Shown here: in pieces, positions 1 through 9,525 of the stretch
Position numbering within the stretch: the first letter of the stretch is position 1
How the letters are laid out: the number at the start of each line of letters is the position of its first letter
Source of the DNA: Vibrio xiamenensis
Lineage (GTDB): Bacteria > Pseudomonadota > Gammaproteobacteria > Enterobacterales > Vibrionaceae
Assembly: GCF_900100015.1 (NCBI RefSeq)
Contig: NZ_FNDD01000010.1
Coordinates: 1-64,000 of the forward strand
Direction of reading: 5' to 3'
Length of the DNA: 64,000 nucleotides
Notes under the pieces: model-generated
Told to the model about the DNA's origin: nothing
Database searches by the model: none
What the model saw: the letters and a program-made list of their open reading frames with translations, nothing else
Position numbers and translations under genes: made by a program

Positions 1-1
1 T

Positions 2-205
2 TACTTACTCAAAAATACAGATTATTTTCTTGCAATTCCCGAAATATACATAGAAACCTTAGCGGATACTTTGCAATTAGCCTATGTCGATCCCCCATTC
101 CCAATACCGGATTACCAAATAAAACTCTATTGGCATAAGGTCAGGGAGAAAGAGCCTAAAGTAAACTGGCTGATTAACTTATTACTTAGTCTATCTTGTG
201 AATGA
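2..205 (+). CDS. LysR-family transcriptional regulator, C-terminal fragment (cut by window edge)
   Basis: The window opens inside a gene. An open frame from base 2 to a TGA at 203-205 encodes 67 residues typical of the end of a LysR effector-binding domain. It has a segment like 'TDYFLAIPE', a 'DPPFPIPDY' turn, then 'LYWHK' and a 'WLINLL' tail, matching the pattern of the last strands and helix in NodD/LeuO-like members. The rest lies upstream of the window, so target genes and effector cannot be guessed. No hairpin terminator is evident just after the stop. Identification is by motif pattern only, but the order of motifs is quite specific. Confidence 0.72.
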   Translation, partial: YLLKNTDYFLAIPEIYIETLADTLQLAYVDPPFPIPDYQIKLYWHKVREKEPKVNWLINLLLSLSCE

Positions 206-532
206 TGCTCTCGTACCTCTCCAGCCAGTCATATGAAAACTTAACCCCATTATGATGAAAAAAACTAATCCAATAATCAGTGTAAAAAACCGACGATAAC
301 TTTTCACCTAAAAAAGTTTGGGGCAGAACTGATTTAGAGCGACCTGTAAGCTCTAGTTACATTAAGTGAACAATCATCACTCAAGCCTAAATTCCATTAA
401 ATGTACAAATCATTACATAACCATTCATTGGCAAACCAGTCTGATAATTTAGGACTAAATTGGGGCTTTTTCTGGGGCTAAATTGGGTCAAATCTTCCAC
501 TTTACTGTTTATAAAAACAGTGTTAGCCCCAT
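206..532. other. Intergenic stretch, no gene seen
   Basis: Between the LysR fragment and the tdh terminator I see no convincing coding frame. It contains a small perfect hairpin at 504-521 (arms ACTGTTT/AAACAGT, loop ATAA) without a T-run, so it is not an obvious terminator. The phrase 'GGGGCT...AAATTGGG' recurs loosely around 455-490. Nothing here can be assigned a function. Confidence 0.5.
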
Positions 533-559
533 AAAAAAGCGCCCCAATCGGAGCGCTTT
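533..559 (-). terminator. Rho-independent terminator of kbl-tdh
   Basis: Read on the minus strand, 559-550 and 545-536 form a 10-bp stem (AAAGCGCTCC / GGGGCGCTTT, one G-U pair) with loop GATT, followed by a run of T. It begins 16 bases after the tdh stop codon. Confidence 0.9.
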
Positions 560-574
560 GATTTTGAGTTTGGC

Positions 575-1606
575 TTATTCCCAATCGAGGATAACTTTGC
601 CGGAAGCCCCGCTACGCATGGTGTCGAAGCCTTTTTGGAAATCATCAATCTTGTAATGGTGAGTGATAATTGGTGTGAGATCGAGGCCTGACTGAATCAA
701 GCTCGCCATCTTATACCAAGTCTCGAACATCTCCCTTCCATAAATCCCTTTGATGACCAAACCTTTAAAAATCACTTGGTTCCAGTCAATAGTCATGTCT
801 GATGGCGGAATACCTAGCAGTGCTATGCGACCGCCGTGGTTCATCGTTTTGAGCATCGAGCTAAACGCGGACTGATTACCCGACATTTCAAGGCCCACAT
901 CAAAACCTTCGGTCATCCCAAGCTCGCTCATGACCTCTTCCAATTTTTGCTCAGCAACGTTGACTGCGCGAGTCACGCCCATCTTACGCGCCAACTCTAA
1001 GCGGTATTCGTTGACATCGGTGATCACTACATGACGAGCGCCAACATGTTTTGCAACCGCGGCCGCCATAATACCAATTGGGCCTGCACCGGTGATCAGC
1101 ACGTCTTCGCCGACAAGGTCGAATGACAGTGCCGTATGTACCGCGTTACCAAATGGGTCAAAGATAGACGCTAAGTCATCGGAAATCTCATCTGGGATCT
1201 TGAAAGCGTTAAAGGCCGGGATTACCAAATATTCTGCAAATGCGCCAGTGCGGTTTACGCCAACGCCAACCGTGTTACGGCACAAGTGAGTGCGGCCGCC
1301 GCGGCAGTTACGACAATGGCCACAGGTAATATGGCCTTCGCCAGATACGCGATCGCCAATGTCAAAACCTTTCACTTCTTGGCCGATTTCAACTACTTCG
1401 CCAACGTATTCATGACCAACGACCATAGGCACTGGAATGGTGTTTTGCGACCAAGTGTCCCAGTTATAGATATGAACGTCAGTACCACAAATTGCCGTCT
1501 TCTTTATTTTGATCAGAATATCGTTGTGACCAATAGTGGGCTTGTCGACTTCCGTCAGCCAAATACCCTGTTCTGGCTTGAGTTTAGATAACGCTTTAAT
1601 TTTCAT
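575..1606 (-). CDS. tdh: L-threonine 3-dehydrogenase
   Basis: Zinc-dependent medium-chain dehydrogenase that oxidises L-threonine with NAD+ to 2-amino-3-ketobutyrate, which Kbl cleaves to glycine and acetyl-CoA. At 343 residues it has the family length. Visible features are the catalytic zinc Cys40 in 'AICGTD', the 'GHE' at 64-66, four structural-zinc cysteines at 95, 98, 101 and 109, and the Rossmann motif GAGPIG at 173-178. Its ATG overlaps the kbl stop by one base (TAATG), so the two are cotranscribed and probably translationally coupled, in the order kbl-tdh. A strong terminator follows. The identity is very secure from motif layout plus the kbl neighbour. Confidence 0.97.
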   Translation of the reverse strand: MKIKALSKLKPEQGIWLTEVDKPTIGHNDILIKIKKTAICGTDVHIYNWDTWSQNTIPVPMVVGHEYVGEVVEIGQEVKGFDIGDRVSGEGHITCGHCRNCRGGRTHLCRNTVGVGVNRTGAFAEYLVIPAFNAFKIPDEISDDLASIFDPFGNAVHTALSFDLVGEDVLITGAGPIGIMAAAVAKHVGARHVVITDVNEYRLELARKMGVTRAVNVAEQKLEEVMSELGMTEGFDVGLEMSGNQSAFSSMLKTMNHGGRIALLGIPPSDMTIDWNQVIFKGLVIKGIYGREMFETWYKMASLIQSGLDLTPIITHHYKIDDFQKGFDTMRSGASGKVILDWE

Positions 1607-2802
1607 TACTTAATTAATCCCATATCACGACCAACAGCAATAAAAGCATCGATGGCTTGATCCAGTTGTTCACGGCTATGTGCTGCCGACATTTGGGTGC
1701 GAATACGCGCTTGGCCTTTCGGTACGACAGGGAAAGAGAATCCAATCACGTAAATACCTTTCGCTAACGCGCGCTCGGCAAATTCCGCTGCAACTTTTGC
1801 ATCGCCAAGCATAATCGGAATAATGGCATGGTCAGCGCCGCCCATAGTAAAGCCCGCCGCTTCCATACGAGTGCGGAAGTGAGCCGCGTTTTCCCAAAGA
1901 CGCGTACGCAAATCGCCGCTTTCTTGCAATAAATCTAGGACTCGAATCGAGGCGTTGACGATTGCTGGTGCTACCGAGTTAGAGAACAGATAAGGACGTG
2001 AACGTTGACGCAGCCAATCGATCACTTCTTTTTTACCTGAGGTATAACCGCCAGATGCGCCGCCCATCGCTTTACCAAGCGTGCCGGTAATGATGTCGAT
2101 GCGGTCTACCACATCGTGATATTCGTGCGTACCGGCGCCAGATTTGCCCATAAAACCGACCGCGTGAGAATCGTCAACCATCACTAGTGCGTCGTATTTA
2201 TCCGCTAAGTCGCAAATCGCAGGCAGATTGGCAACAACGCCGTCCATTGAGAACACGCCGTCGGTCACAATCAACTTATTACGTGCACCAGCTTTATCAG
2301 CGGCAATCAGCTGCTCTTCAAGCTCAGCCATGTTGTTGTTGGCATAGCGAAAACGCATCGCTTTACACAAACGCACGCCATCAATGATCGAGGCATGGTT
2401 CAAGGCATCAGAAATGATCGCGTCTTCTTTATCTAAGATGGTTTCAAACAGACCAGTATTGGCATCAAAACACGAAGTGTAAAGAATGGTATCTTCTTTA
2501 CCTAAAAAGGCAGACAACTTGGCTTCAAGCTGTTTATGAATGTCTTGCGTGCCGCAAATAAAGCGTACTGACGCCATACCGAAACCATGCTGATCCATCC
2601 CCACTTTACCCGCTTCAATCAACGCAGGATGGTTAGCAAGACCAAGGTAGTTGTTGGCACAGAAGTTAAGTACTTCTTCACCGCTCGAGATTGAGACTGC
2701 CGCTTGTTGCTGTGAAGTAATGACTCGCTCTGATTTATACAAACCTTCTGCTTTGATCTCATCAAGCTGGTTTTGGAGCTGTTGATAAAATGCCGAGGAC
2801 AT
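1606..2802 (-). CDS. kbl: 2-amino-3-ketobutyrate CoA ligase (glycine C-acetyltransferase)
   Basis: PLP-dependent alpha-oxoamine synthase family enzyme, 398 residues, cytosolic. It takes the tdh product and CoA to glycine plus acetyl-CoA, completing threonine breakdown. The PLP-binding lysine is Lys244 in '[10 protein letters not shown]', the family 'DDSHAVG' motif is at 210-216, and 'NNYLGLA' lies near residue 50. The ATG at 2802 is preceded by AAGGAACGG on the minus strand. It is the first gene of the kbl-tdh operon and is divergent from a LysR gene 200 bp away, which is a natural candidate regulator. The shared promoter region is 2803-3005. Confidence 0.97.
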   Translation of the reverse strand: MSSAFYQQLQNQLDEIKAEGLYKSERVITSQQQAAVSISSGEEVLNFCANNYLGLANHPALIEAGKVGMDQHGFGMASVRFICGTQDIHKQLEAKLSAFLGKEDTILYTSCFDANTGLFETILDKEDAIISDALNHASIIDGVRLCKAMRFRYANNNMAELEEQLIAADKAGARNKLIVTDGVFSMDGVVANLPAICDLADKYDALVMVDDSHAVGFMGKSGAGTHEYHDVVDRIDIITGTLGKAMGGASGGYTSGKKEVIDWLRQRSRPYLFSNSVAPAIVNASIRVLDLLQESGDLRTRLWENAAHFRTRMEAAGFTMGGADHAIIPIMLGDAKVAAEFAERALAKGIYVIGFSFPVVPKGQARIRTQMSAAHSREQLDQAIDAFIAVGRDMGLIK

Positions 2803-2931
2803 GACCGTTCCTTTTGATTGTCGTGATCAAGCAATTTCGATATGGACTTGGGCTGCTCAATCATCCTGAATGAATGTATCAAGTGTAATTCATCCCCACA
2901 GGTAGCATTATCCCTCAGAACGGAAAATCAT

Positions 2932-2962
2932 TTGTGAATCTCAGGCATAAGTGATCTACAAT
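2932..2962 (+). promoter_or_regulatory. Putative promoter of the LysR gene next to kbl
   Basis: TTGTGA at 2932-2937 and TACAAT at 2957-2962 resemble -35 and -10 boxes with a long 19-bp spacer. The -10 overlaps an in-frame ATG at 2961, which would put transcription start downstream of that codon and favours translation from the ATG at 3006. The call rests on consensus matching only. Confidence 0.35.
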
Positions 2963-3005
2963 GCGAAATGAAATCACCGTTCAGCATCACAACTTAGGCA
3001 GCATT

Positions 3006-3938
3006 ATGTTCGACCCAAAATTGACCGCTCTACTCCCCGATCTGGCTTCCTATATTCTGGTGGTCACCGAAGGAAGTTTTACTGCTGCAGCCAAACGTCT
3101 TAACGTCACGCCATCGGCACTGAGTAAATTGATTACCCGCCTAGAGCATGCATTATCCTGCAAATTGGTTGAACGCACCACGCGTAAACTGGTGATTACC
3201 CAAGCTGGGCAAAAAGTCTATGACCAAGCGGTAGTGATGATGAATGCGGCGCAGCAAGCGGTTGAGGTCTCGCAATCTGAACATTTGGATCCGCGGGGTT
3301 CTATTACCGTAGCCGCTCCTGAGGCGTTTCTATACTCGGTACTGCAACCGCACGTCACCAGCTTTTTACAACAATATCCAGAAATCCAACTCAAACTGCG
3401 CGCCGCCGACGGGGAAATCGACCTGTTTCGCGATGGCATCGATGTGGCGTTTAAGCTCACCGACAAACCGGATGAAAACTTAGTGCTTAAAGAGATCAGC
3501 AAAACCAACTTAGTGTTGTGTGCCAGCCCTGCCTATATTGAATCGCGAGGCATGCCTTGCCACCCTACCGAGTTAGCCGAACATGACTGCTTATATTTAG
3601 CCGAAACCTCACGGGATAATATTTGGGACTTTGTAAAAGAAGACGCTTTTTTTGCCGTTACGGTTTCTGGCCGCTACGCGGTCAACCATTCACAAATGCG
3701 CCTGACCGGAGTGAAAAATCATTTAGGTATCGGCATCTTTCATGATTTCGTGGTGCAAAACGCACTTGAATCTGGCGAGGTGGTAGAAGTGCTCGCCGAT
3801 TGGACAATCAAAAGTAACTATCACGGCGCGATCGCGATGCAATATCGTCAAACGCAATATATGCCGACTCGATTACGGGTTTTTATTGACTTTATTAACA
3901 GAAAATTATTCCCCAACACCTTTTACAAATCGCGGTGA
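3006..3938 (+). CDS. LysR-family transcriptional regulator, divergent from kbl-tdh
   Basis: 310 residues from the ATG at 3006; the frame stays open to an earlier ATG at 2961, but that codon overlaps a likely -10 box. The N-terminal winged HTH is clear ('GSFTAAAKRLNVTPSALSKLITRLE', here quoted in two parts: GSFTAAAKRLNV and TPSALSKLITRLE), followed by 'LVERTTRKLVITQAG'. The C-terminal part is a periplasmic-binding-protein-like effector domain with 'DGIDVAFKL' and 'LVLCASPAYI'. The CrgA/AaeR-like subgroup seems closest. Its divergent position suggests control of threonine catabolism, but that is inferred from position only. A hairpin about 140 bases downstream may terminate it. Confidence 0.88.
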   Translation: MFDPKLTALLPDLASYILVVTEGSFTAAAKRLNVTPSALSKLITRLEHALSCKLVERTTRKLVITQAGQKVYDQAVVMMNAAQQAVEVSQSEHLDPRGSITVAAPEAFLYSVLQPHVTSFLQQYPEIQLKLRAADGEIDLFRDGIDVAFKLTDKPDENLVLKEISKTNLVLCASPAYIESRGMPCHPTELAEHDCLYLAETSRDNIWDFVKEDAFFAVTVSGRYAVNHSQMRLTGVKNHLGIGIFHDFVVQNALESGEVVEVLADWTIKSNYHGAIAMQYRQTQYMPTRLRVFIDFINRKLFPNTFYKSR

Positions 3939-4077
3939 GAAAAGCGTTAAAAATTTTGATTTATTGCACTATTTCAAAAAATAATTAGTCTTCAAGTCAC
4001 ATTCAGATGCCAAATGAAACCTCTCAATAAATATAATCACACCACCAATGATTAGCCAACAATTAAAATATCATTTC

Positions 4078-4118
4078 AATATCAACAGGATACTTGCTTG
4101 CTGTTGATATTATTTTTA
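4078..4118 (+). terminator. Hairpin with T-run downstream of LysR
   Basis: An 11-bp perfect stem, AATATCAACAG (4078-4088) and CTGTTGATATT (4101-4111), with a 12-base loop and then ATTTTTAC. It lies 140 bases after the LysR stop. It could end a long 3' untranslated region or a separate short transcript. The surrounding gap (3939-4319) is AT-rich and otherwise shows no gene; it must also carry the promoter of the downstream DUF1800 operon. Confidence 0.6.
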
Positions 4119-4319
4119 CAAAAGTTAATTTTTAACCGATTTAATTTTCTCATATTTAGTATCTACCTAACCGAACTAAAAAAGAAAAAATATAAAAATA
4201 ACAAAAGTCATCAGTCAAATTAATGTTTACTCCTGACAAACGTTTTACTTAGATAAAACTTAAACCATCTACGCACATTATTTAATATCTGCCACATCTA
4301 AGTAAGCTGGTTTTAATAT

Positions 4320-6161
4320 ATGCAATTGAAGGTAAATAGTAAGATTTCAACACTTGCACTCTGCGTGAGTGTTTTACTCGGTAATTCAGGTCAAGCCTTG
4401 GCCGATAACGATTCGAGTGAGCTAAGCACTGGTAGCGCGCCAGTAGCTAAGTCCATTCAGCTAAGCGACCCACTTCACGCTGGCGATTCGCTAACACTCA
4501 GTGTTGATGACATTGCCCAAGACCCAGATGGCGACACTCTGTATATAGACCAAGTTGAAGTCGTCGATGATGCCGGCTCAGTAGAAAGTCAAAGTGATGA
4601 TTCGGTAACATTAGAATTTTTTAACTCTGGTCGCCAAAAAGTGACCTTCACCATTTCAGATAGTACTGGTGAAGTGCTGGTCACCACCGCAACGTTTAAC
4701 ATTGATGTACTCTCAGATAAGCAATTACATCGTTTTTTTAATCAAGCCACATTTGGTCCGACTCATGAATTGATGGAAGGCGCGGCCTCTTTTGATATCG
4801 ATGCTTGGCTTGATGAACAATTTGCAATGCCCGTTAGCTCTCACGAAGCGCTTGCCCAAGAAATCGGTGGTAACGACTACGCAGCCAATGACGATGCTTG
4901 GCTAGAACTGGCCAATTACGGTGATGACCAACTTCGCCAACGCGTCGCTTTTGCACTAAGTGAAGTGTTTGTTGTATCTCGCTATGGCACCCTTTATGAA
5001 TATCCTCAGTCGCAACTAAACTATTACGACGTACTCAACTACGGTGCATTTGGGAATTTCCGCGACCTCATCTCTAAAGTTACACGCCACCCTGCAATGG
5101 GTACCTATCTTACACTAAGGAACAGTAAGAAAGAGAACGAAGAGCAAGGAACTTATCCAGATGAAAACTATGCTCGCGAAGTGATGCAGCTCTTTACCAT
5201 CGGCTTATATGAGCTCAATAACGATGGCAGCGCTAAAACCGATTCTGATGGCAATAAGATTGAAACCTACACCCAAGATGACATTCGTAATGTCGCTAAG
5301 GCGTTAACTGGCTGGGTGCGCGCCAGTGGTGATGAGCTCTTGGTTAAGCCAATGGTTGCGAAAGAAAGCTACCATGACGATAGCGAAAAAGTCGTTATGG
5401 GAACAACGATTCCTGCGGGTCAAAGTACTGAAGAGGATCTCTCTAGCGTATTAGATATTCTGTTCAATCATCCAAATACAGCGCCGTTTTTTGCTAAGCA
5501 CATGATCAAACGCTTAATAACGTCAAATCCATCACCAGAATATATCGAGCGCGTCGCCAACGTATTTATCGACAACGGTGAAGGCGTGCGAGGCGATATG
5601 CAAGCGGTCATTCGCGCAATTCTAACCGACGAAGAAGCGCTTGGTGAAGATAGCGAACATATGCCTATCAAAGCCAAAGAACCGATCGTTGCCGTCGTCA
5701 ACTTGATGCGCGCATTAGACATGGAAACGGAAACTGAGCACGTAGTGAACAGCGACATTCCGTTCTGGCGAATTGGTCAAGGTCCAATGCGAGCTAACTC
5801 GGTCTTTAACTTCTACTCACAAGACTATTCGCCATCCGGCACTGATATTTCTGCGCCTGAACTTGAGTTTATGACTTGGCCGACTTATATCGTTACTCAC
5901 AACTATATGCGTACGTTTGTTGCCGATTGGCGCACACCGCTGCTACCAGACTATTCCTATTTGCAAGAAGCGGGTGAAGACACTGACGAGCTAATGCGCC
6001 GTATTGGACTTGTGTTTTATGGTGGTGAGCTAGATGAAAGACTTGAAGAGATTTTGCGCGCCCATGTGGAGTTTTTAAACACTAGACCAACTTACGAAGA
6101 AACTCTTAAGCAATTGATGGAATTTGTCATCAGTTCTGAAGATTTTTACATACAGGATTAA
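4320..6161 (+). CDS. DUF1800 family exported protein, copy 1 (with extra N-terminal beta domain)
   Basis: 613 residues. A Sec signal peptide is visible (basic start, hydrophobic 'LALCVSVLLG', cleavage after 'QALA' near residue 28). Residues about 45-130 form an acidic beta-rich region with 'DPDGDTLYIDQVEVVDD' and 'TFTISDSTGEVL', resembling cadherin/Ig-like repeats found in surface proteins. The DUF1800 domain runs from about 135 to the end, with 'RFFNQATFGPT', 'DENYAREVMQLFTIGLY', 'FAKHMIKRLITSNPSPEYI' and 'FNFYSQDYSPSG'. DUF1800 has no firmly known activity. It is the first gene of a two-gene operon, four bases ahead of a DUF1501 gene. A paralogous operon follows; the second DUF1800 copy lacks the extra beta domain. 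The Shine-Dalgarno is weak. Confidence 0.88.
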   Translation: MQLKVNSKISTLALCVSVLLGNSGQALADNDSSELSTGSAPVAKSIQLSDPLHAGDSLTLSVDDIAQDPDGDTLYIDQVEVVDDAGSVESQSDDSVTLEFFNSGRQKVTFTISDSTGEVLVTTATFNIDVLSDKQLHRFFNQATFGPTHELMEGAASFDIDAWLDEQFAMPVSSHEALAQEIGGNDYAANDDAWLELANYGDDQLRQRVAFALSEVFVVSRYGTLYEYPQSQLNYYDVLNYGAFGNFRDLISKVTRHPAMGTYLTLRNSKKENEEQGTYPDENYAREVMQLFTIGLYELNNDGSAKTDSDGNKIETYTQDDIRNVAKALTGWVRASGDELLVKPMVAKESYHDDSEKVVMGTTIPAGQSTEEDLSSVLDILFNHPNTAPFFAKHMIKRLITSNPSPEYIERVANVFIDNGEGVRGDMQAVIRAILTDEEALGEDSEHMPIKAKEPIVAVVNLMRALDMETETEHVVNSDIPFWRIGQGPMRANSVFNFYSQDYSPSGTDISAPELEFMTWPTYIVTHNYMRTFVADWRTPLLPDYSYLQEAGEDTDELMRRIGLVFYGGELDERLEEILRAHVEFLNTRPTYEETLKQLMEFVISSEDFYIQD

Positions 6162-6165
6162 CAAC

Positions 6166-7497
6166 ATGGCGATTTCAAGACGTTCATTTTTATACGGTCT
6201 AGGCGCATCCACACTCGGAGCCTCGACACTCCTGCCCGGTATTGGCTGGGCAGCTAGCAGCGGCAGCAGTAATCAAGGATACAAAGCGTTGGTGTGCGTC
6301 TGCTTACTCGGCGGTAATGACGGGTTCAACATGCTTATTCCACGTGATGATGAACATTACGAAGAGTACAAAAGCGCTCGAAAGACCATCTCAATAAAAC
6401 AGGAACAGTTACTGACCACTGACATTGTTGGCTCAGATAGCGAAGGTAATCCGGTTGAGATTGGTTTACATCCTTCGATGAGTGATTTGCAGACGTTGTG
6501 TAACAAAGGATATGTCAACACCATACTGAACTGTGGTGTACTGCGCCAACCAATGACTAAAGAGCAAACCGATTATGCACCCGGTATGTTGTTTGCGCAC
6601 AATTCCCAACGCGAAGAGTGGTTTAAGGGCAATGCCAATACTACTGACAGTACGGGTTGGGCCGGCCGTTTAATGGTTCAGCTTAACGGTGCAGAAAATT
6701 CTTCAATTCTGCCGCCATTGTTTAGCTTTGATGGCTCAACCCAGTTGTTTAACAGTGATATCAAAAGTAGCGCATTTAAAGACAACAAAGTCGAATCACT
6801 TGAATACGCTACCGATCAGGTTCAATCAGCGTCACAATCACTAAACCAAGAAGAGATTGACCCTAAGAGCGAATTTCATCAGCTGTTTCATGACCTTATT
6901 AACGACAGTGTCAATTACAGTAGCCGAGCAAGCAAAATTTTTGCCCTGCCCAATGACTCTAACTTATACCATTCCGGGAATGACTTGGCGCTGCAGCTTA
7001 ATTCTGTACTTAAGTTCATCAAAGCGCGAGAAACTCTGGGACAAGACCGCCAAATTTTCTACGTTACGCTCGATGGCTTTGATACTCACTCTAACCAAAG
7101 TGGAACCCATCAACAGCTGCTAAAAAAACTGAGCCAAGCATTGAATCTATTCTATCAAGCGTTGGAAAACCAAGGTTTAGAGTCCAATGTCACCACTGTC
7201 ACCATGTCCGATTTTGGTCGTCGTATCCCGCCTAACGCATCTGGTACTGACCACGGTTGGGGCAATAACCAGCTCGTCGTCAATGGTGGCGGTATTACTC
7301 CAGGCGCAACCGGAACTTGGCCTTCTTTGGTTTATGGTAGTGACGATGACTATTCGAGCGGTCGACTCCTGCCTACTACATCGGTTGACCAAATTGGCGC
7401 AACGCTGGCAAATTGGATGGGGGTTTCTAATGCTGATATTGCTAAGGTATTCCCAAATCTAGGCAATTTCTATCCACAAAATTTAGAGTTTATCTAG
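6166..7497 (+). CDS. DUF1501 family Tat-exported protein, copy 1
   Basis: 443 residues from the ATG at 6166, which has AGGA eight bases upstream; a longer frame from a TTG at 6124 lies within the preceding gene and is unlikely. The N-terminus 'ISRRSFLYGLGAS' is a twin-arginine signal, so the protein is probably exported folded. DUF1501 proteins belong to the alkaline-phosphatase/sulfatase-like superfamily; here 'GGNDGFNMLIPRDDEHY', 'TLDGFDTHSNQ', 'MSDFGRR' and 'GTDHGWGN' are the recognisable metal-site-like segments. Substrate is unknown. Its TAA is followed 20 bases later by a strong terminator, closing the first operon. Confidence 0.88.
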   Translation: MAISRRSFLYGLGASTLGASTLLPGIGWAASSGSSNQGYKALVCVCLLGGNDGFNMLIPRDDEHYEEYKSARKTISIKQEQLLTTDIVGSDSEGNPVEIGLHPSMSDLQTLCNKGYVNTILNCGVLRQPMTKEQTDYAPGMLFAHNSQREEWFKGNANTTDSTGWAGRLMVQLNGAENSSILPPLFSFDGSTQLFNSDIKSSAFKDNKVESLEYATDQVQSASQSLNQEEIDPKSEFHQLFHDLINDSVNYSSRASKIFALPNDSNLYHSGNDLALQLNSVLKFIKARETLGQDRQIFYVTLDGFDTHSNQSGTHQQLLKKLSQALNLFYQALENQGLESNVTTVTMSDFGRRIPPNASGTDHGWGNNQLVVNGGGITPGATGTWPSLVYGSDDDYSSGRLLPTTSVDQIGATLANWMGVSNADIAKVFPNLGNFYPQNLEFI

Positions 7498-7517
7498 CTC
7501 ACTAACTATCGAATTAC

Positions 7518-7540
7518 AGCCCCACTTGTGGGGCTTTTTT
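7518..7540 (+). terminator. Rho-independent terminator of DUF1800/DUF1501 operon 1
   Basis: AGCCCCAC / GTGGGGCT stem with a very short loop, followed by six T. It is immediately downstream of the first DUF1501 gene and separates the two paralogous operons. Confidence 0.92.
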
Positions 7541-7931
7541 GTACGCAGACAATCTCTTCGACCACCCTCAGTCAAACATTTCCACTGAAAATACAATCAC
7601 CTTAAATATACCAATTTTCAATCAATTAGAAATAAGATAGTGTTTTATTTATTAACAAATTAATGATTAATATAAATACAACCATTAATCAAATTAATAT
7701 TAATCATTATTAAACTAATCAATAAGTTTATATTCAATCAACCTACCCAGCTAAATAATATCTTGCTTCCAAGTTTTTAAAACTCAACCCTTCATATGAA
7801 TAATTAATGATGGAATACCATACGTTAATAGTGATAAGGCATAACTTTTACAGCCAATCGTTTATTAACAAATAATCCTTATGTTTACTTTTCGTCATAT
7901 CGTCGATACAAATATTTAGGTTGGTTTATCC
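7541..7931 (+). promoter_or_regulatory. AT-rich leader of the second DUF1800/DUF1501 operon
   Basis: About 390 bp, strongly AT-rich, with no convincing coding frame. It contains a perfect 13-bp inverted repeat, TAATGATTAATAT (7661-7673) and ATATTAATCATTA (7697-7709), separated by 23 bases, in a patch of repeated ATTAAT-type words. The upstream region of the first operon (3939-4319) has a similar length and composition. This may hold the promoter and regulator or nucleoid-protein sites; nothing more precise can be said. Confidence 0.4.
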
Positions 7932-9521
7932 ATGAAATTACGTATACAAAGAAAAATATCGACTCTCGCGCTATGCGTGAGTGCCCTTTTTGGGTGTAAC
8001 GATAGTGCCTTAGCCGACACCAGCAGTGGCGAAACGGTACAAAACACAGCGGCTTTAAGCATCGAAGACCTCACCACCAAACAACTGCATCGATTCTTGA
8101 ATCAGGCCAGTTTTGGCCCAACACCCGCGCTGATGGAAAACGTCGACGCCTTTGATTTACAAACCTGGCTCACTGAACAGTTCGAAGCGCCAGTCACCTC
8201 CCATGAAGCCTTGTATTTAGAATTGGGTAACGGCTTGCAATCAACCCGTGAAGACGCATGGCTTGAAATCGCTGCACTCGGGGACGACCAATTAAGGCAG
8301 CGTGTCGCTTTTGCCTTGAGCGAAGTATTCGTGATTTCTCGCTATAGCGATATTCACGATCGTCCACAATCGATGACCAACTACTATGACCTACTGGTTT
8401 ATGGCGCGTTTGGTAATTTTCGCGATTTAATTGAAAAAGTCTCCCTGCACCCTTCTATGGGTACCTTTTTAACCATGATCAACAGTAAAAAGGAGAACAG
8501 TGAAACTGGCACTCAACCGGATGAAAACTACGCTCGAGAGGTCATGCAACTCTTTACCATCGGCTTATATCAGCTCAATAACGACGGTAGTATCCAAACC
8601 GACAGTTCAGGTGAGCCCATTGAAGCCTATGACCAAGAAGACATTCGCAATGTTGCTAAAGCGTTTACCGGTTGGGTTCGAGATAGCAGTGACAGCTTGT
8701 ACGTCAAACCTATGGTCGCGAAAGACAGCAACCACGATGAAAGCGAAAAAGTGGTGATGGGACATGTCATTCCGGCAGGACAAACTGCCGAGCAAGACAT
8801 GAGCGATGTGATGGATATTCTGTTTAACCATGACAATACGCCGCCGTTTTTTGCTAAGCACATGATTAAACGCCTGATTACCTCTAACCCATCACCGGAA
8901 TACATTGAGCGAGTCGCCAATGTCTTTATCGATAACGGAGAAGGTGTACGTGGCGATTTGCGCGCAGTCATTGAAGCGATTCTGCTCGATAAAGAAGCAC
9001 TGGCGCAGGATGAAAATAATCCGCCAATCAAAATCAAAGAGCCTGCGATTGTGGTGGTAAACCTATTTCGTGCATTGGATCTACAACTGACGACTGGCCG
9101 TGTGTCTAACAGCGATATTCCATTTTACCGAGTTGGCCAAGGGCCACTGCGCGCGAAATCGGTATTTAACTTTTACTCGCAAGACCATTCACCGATTGGC
9201 ACCGATTTGTACGCTCCGGAATTACAAGTCATGACATGGCCAAACTTCGTCTCAAGCTTTAACTATATGCGTACTTTCATCGCGAAATGGCGCACGCCAA
9301 CGTTGCCGAACTACAGCTATTACAAAGCTGCCGGTGACGATATGGATGAGTTTATTCGCCGAATTGGTTTGGTGTTCTTTGGTGGCGATATTGACCCCAA
9401 TTTAGAAGCCGTACTTCGTACTCATATTAAATCGATCGGCGGCAAACCAAAAAACGAGTGGGCAGTGGAACAGTTGATGGAATACATCATCAGCGCAGAA
9501 GATTTTTACGTACAGGACTAA
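7932..9521 (+). CDS. DUF1800 family exported protein, copy 2
   Basis: 529 residues, clearly paralogous to the protein encoded at 4320-6161 over the whole DUF1800 domain (same 'DENYAREVMQLFTIGLY', 'FAKHMIKRLITSNPSPEYI', 'VANVFIDNGEGVRGD'). The signal peptide has the same start pattern ('KISTLALCVSAL') but includes 'LFGC' before 'SALAD'. It could be cleaved after ALA or, less likely, be a lipoprotein at Cys22. The DUF1800 domain starts near residue 50, directly after the signal region, so the beta-rich insert of copy 1 is absent. AGG precedes the ATG by about ten bases. It is followed four bases later by the second DUF1501 gene. Confidence 0.88.
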   Translation: MKLRIQRKISTLALCVSALFGCNDSALADTSSGETVQNTAALSIEDLTTKQLHRFLNQASFGPTPALMENVDAFDLQTWLTEQFEAPVTSHEALYLELGNGLQSTREDAWLEIAALGDDQLRQRVAFALSEVFVISRYSDIHDRPQSMTNYYDLLVYGAFGNFRDLIEKVSLHPSMGTFLTMINSKKENSETGTQPDENYAREVMQLFTIGLYQLNNDGSIQTDSSGEPIEAYDQEDIRNVAKAFTGWVRDSSDSLYVKPMVAKDSNHDESEKVVMGHVIPAGQTAEQDMSDVMDILFNHDNTPPFFAKHMIKRLITSNPSPEYIERVANVFIDNGEGVRGDLRAVIEAILLDKEALAQDENNPPIKIKEPAIVVVNLFRALDLQLTTGRVSNSDIPFYRVGQGPLRAKSVFNFYSQDHSPIGTDLYAPELQVMTWPNFVSSFNYMRTFIAKWRTPTLPNYSYYKAAGDDMDEFIRRIGLVFFGGDIDPNLEAVLRTHIKSIGGKPKNEWAVEQLMEYIISAEDFYVQD

Positions 9522-9525
9522 TACT

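Noticed and set aside
206..532. Integron attC site or riboswitch in the first gap
   Set aside because: No attC core sites or known aptamer pattern; only a short hairpin is present.
6124..6165. Upstream TTG start for the first DUF1501 gene
   Set aside because: It would place the extension inside the DUF1800 gene and bury the twin-arginine signal; the paralogue starts at the equivalent downstream ATG.
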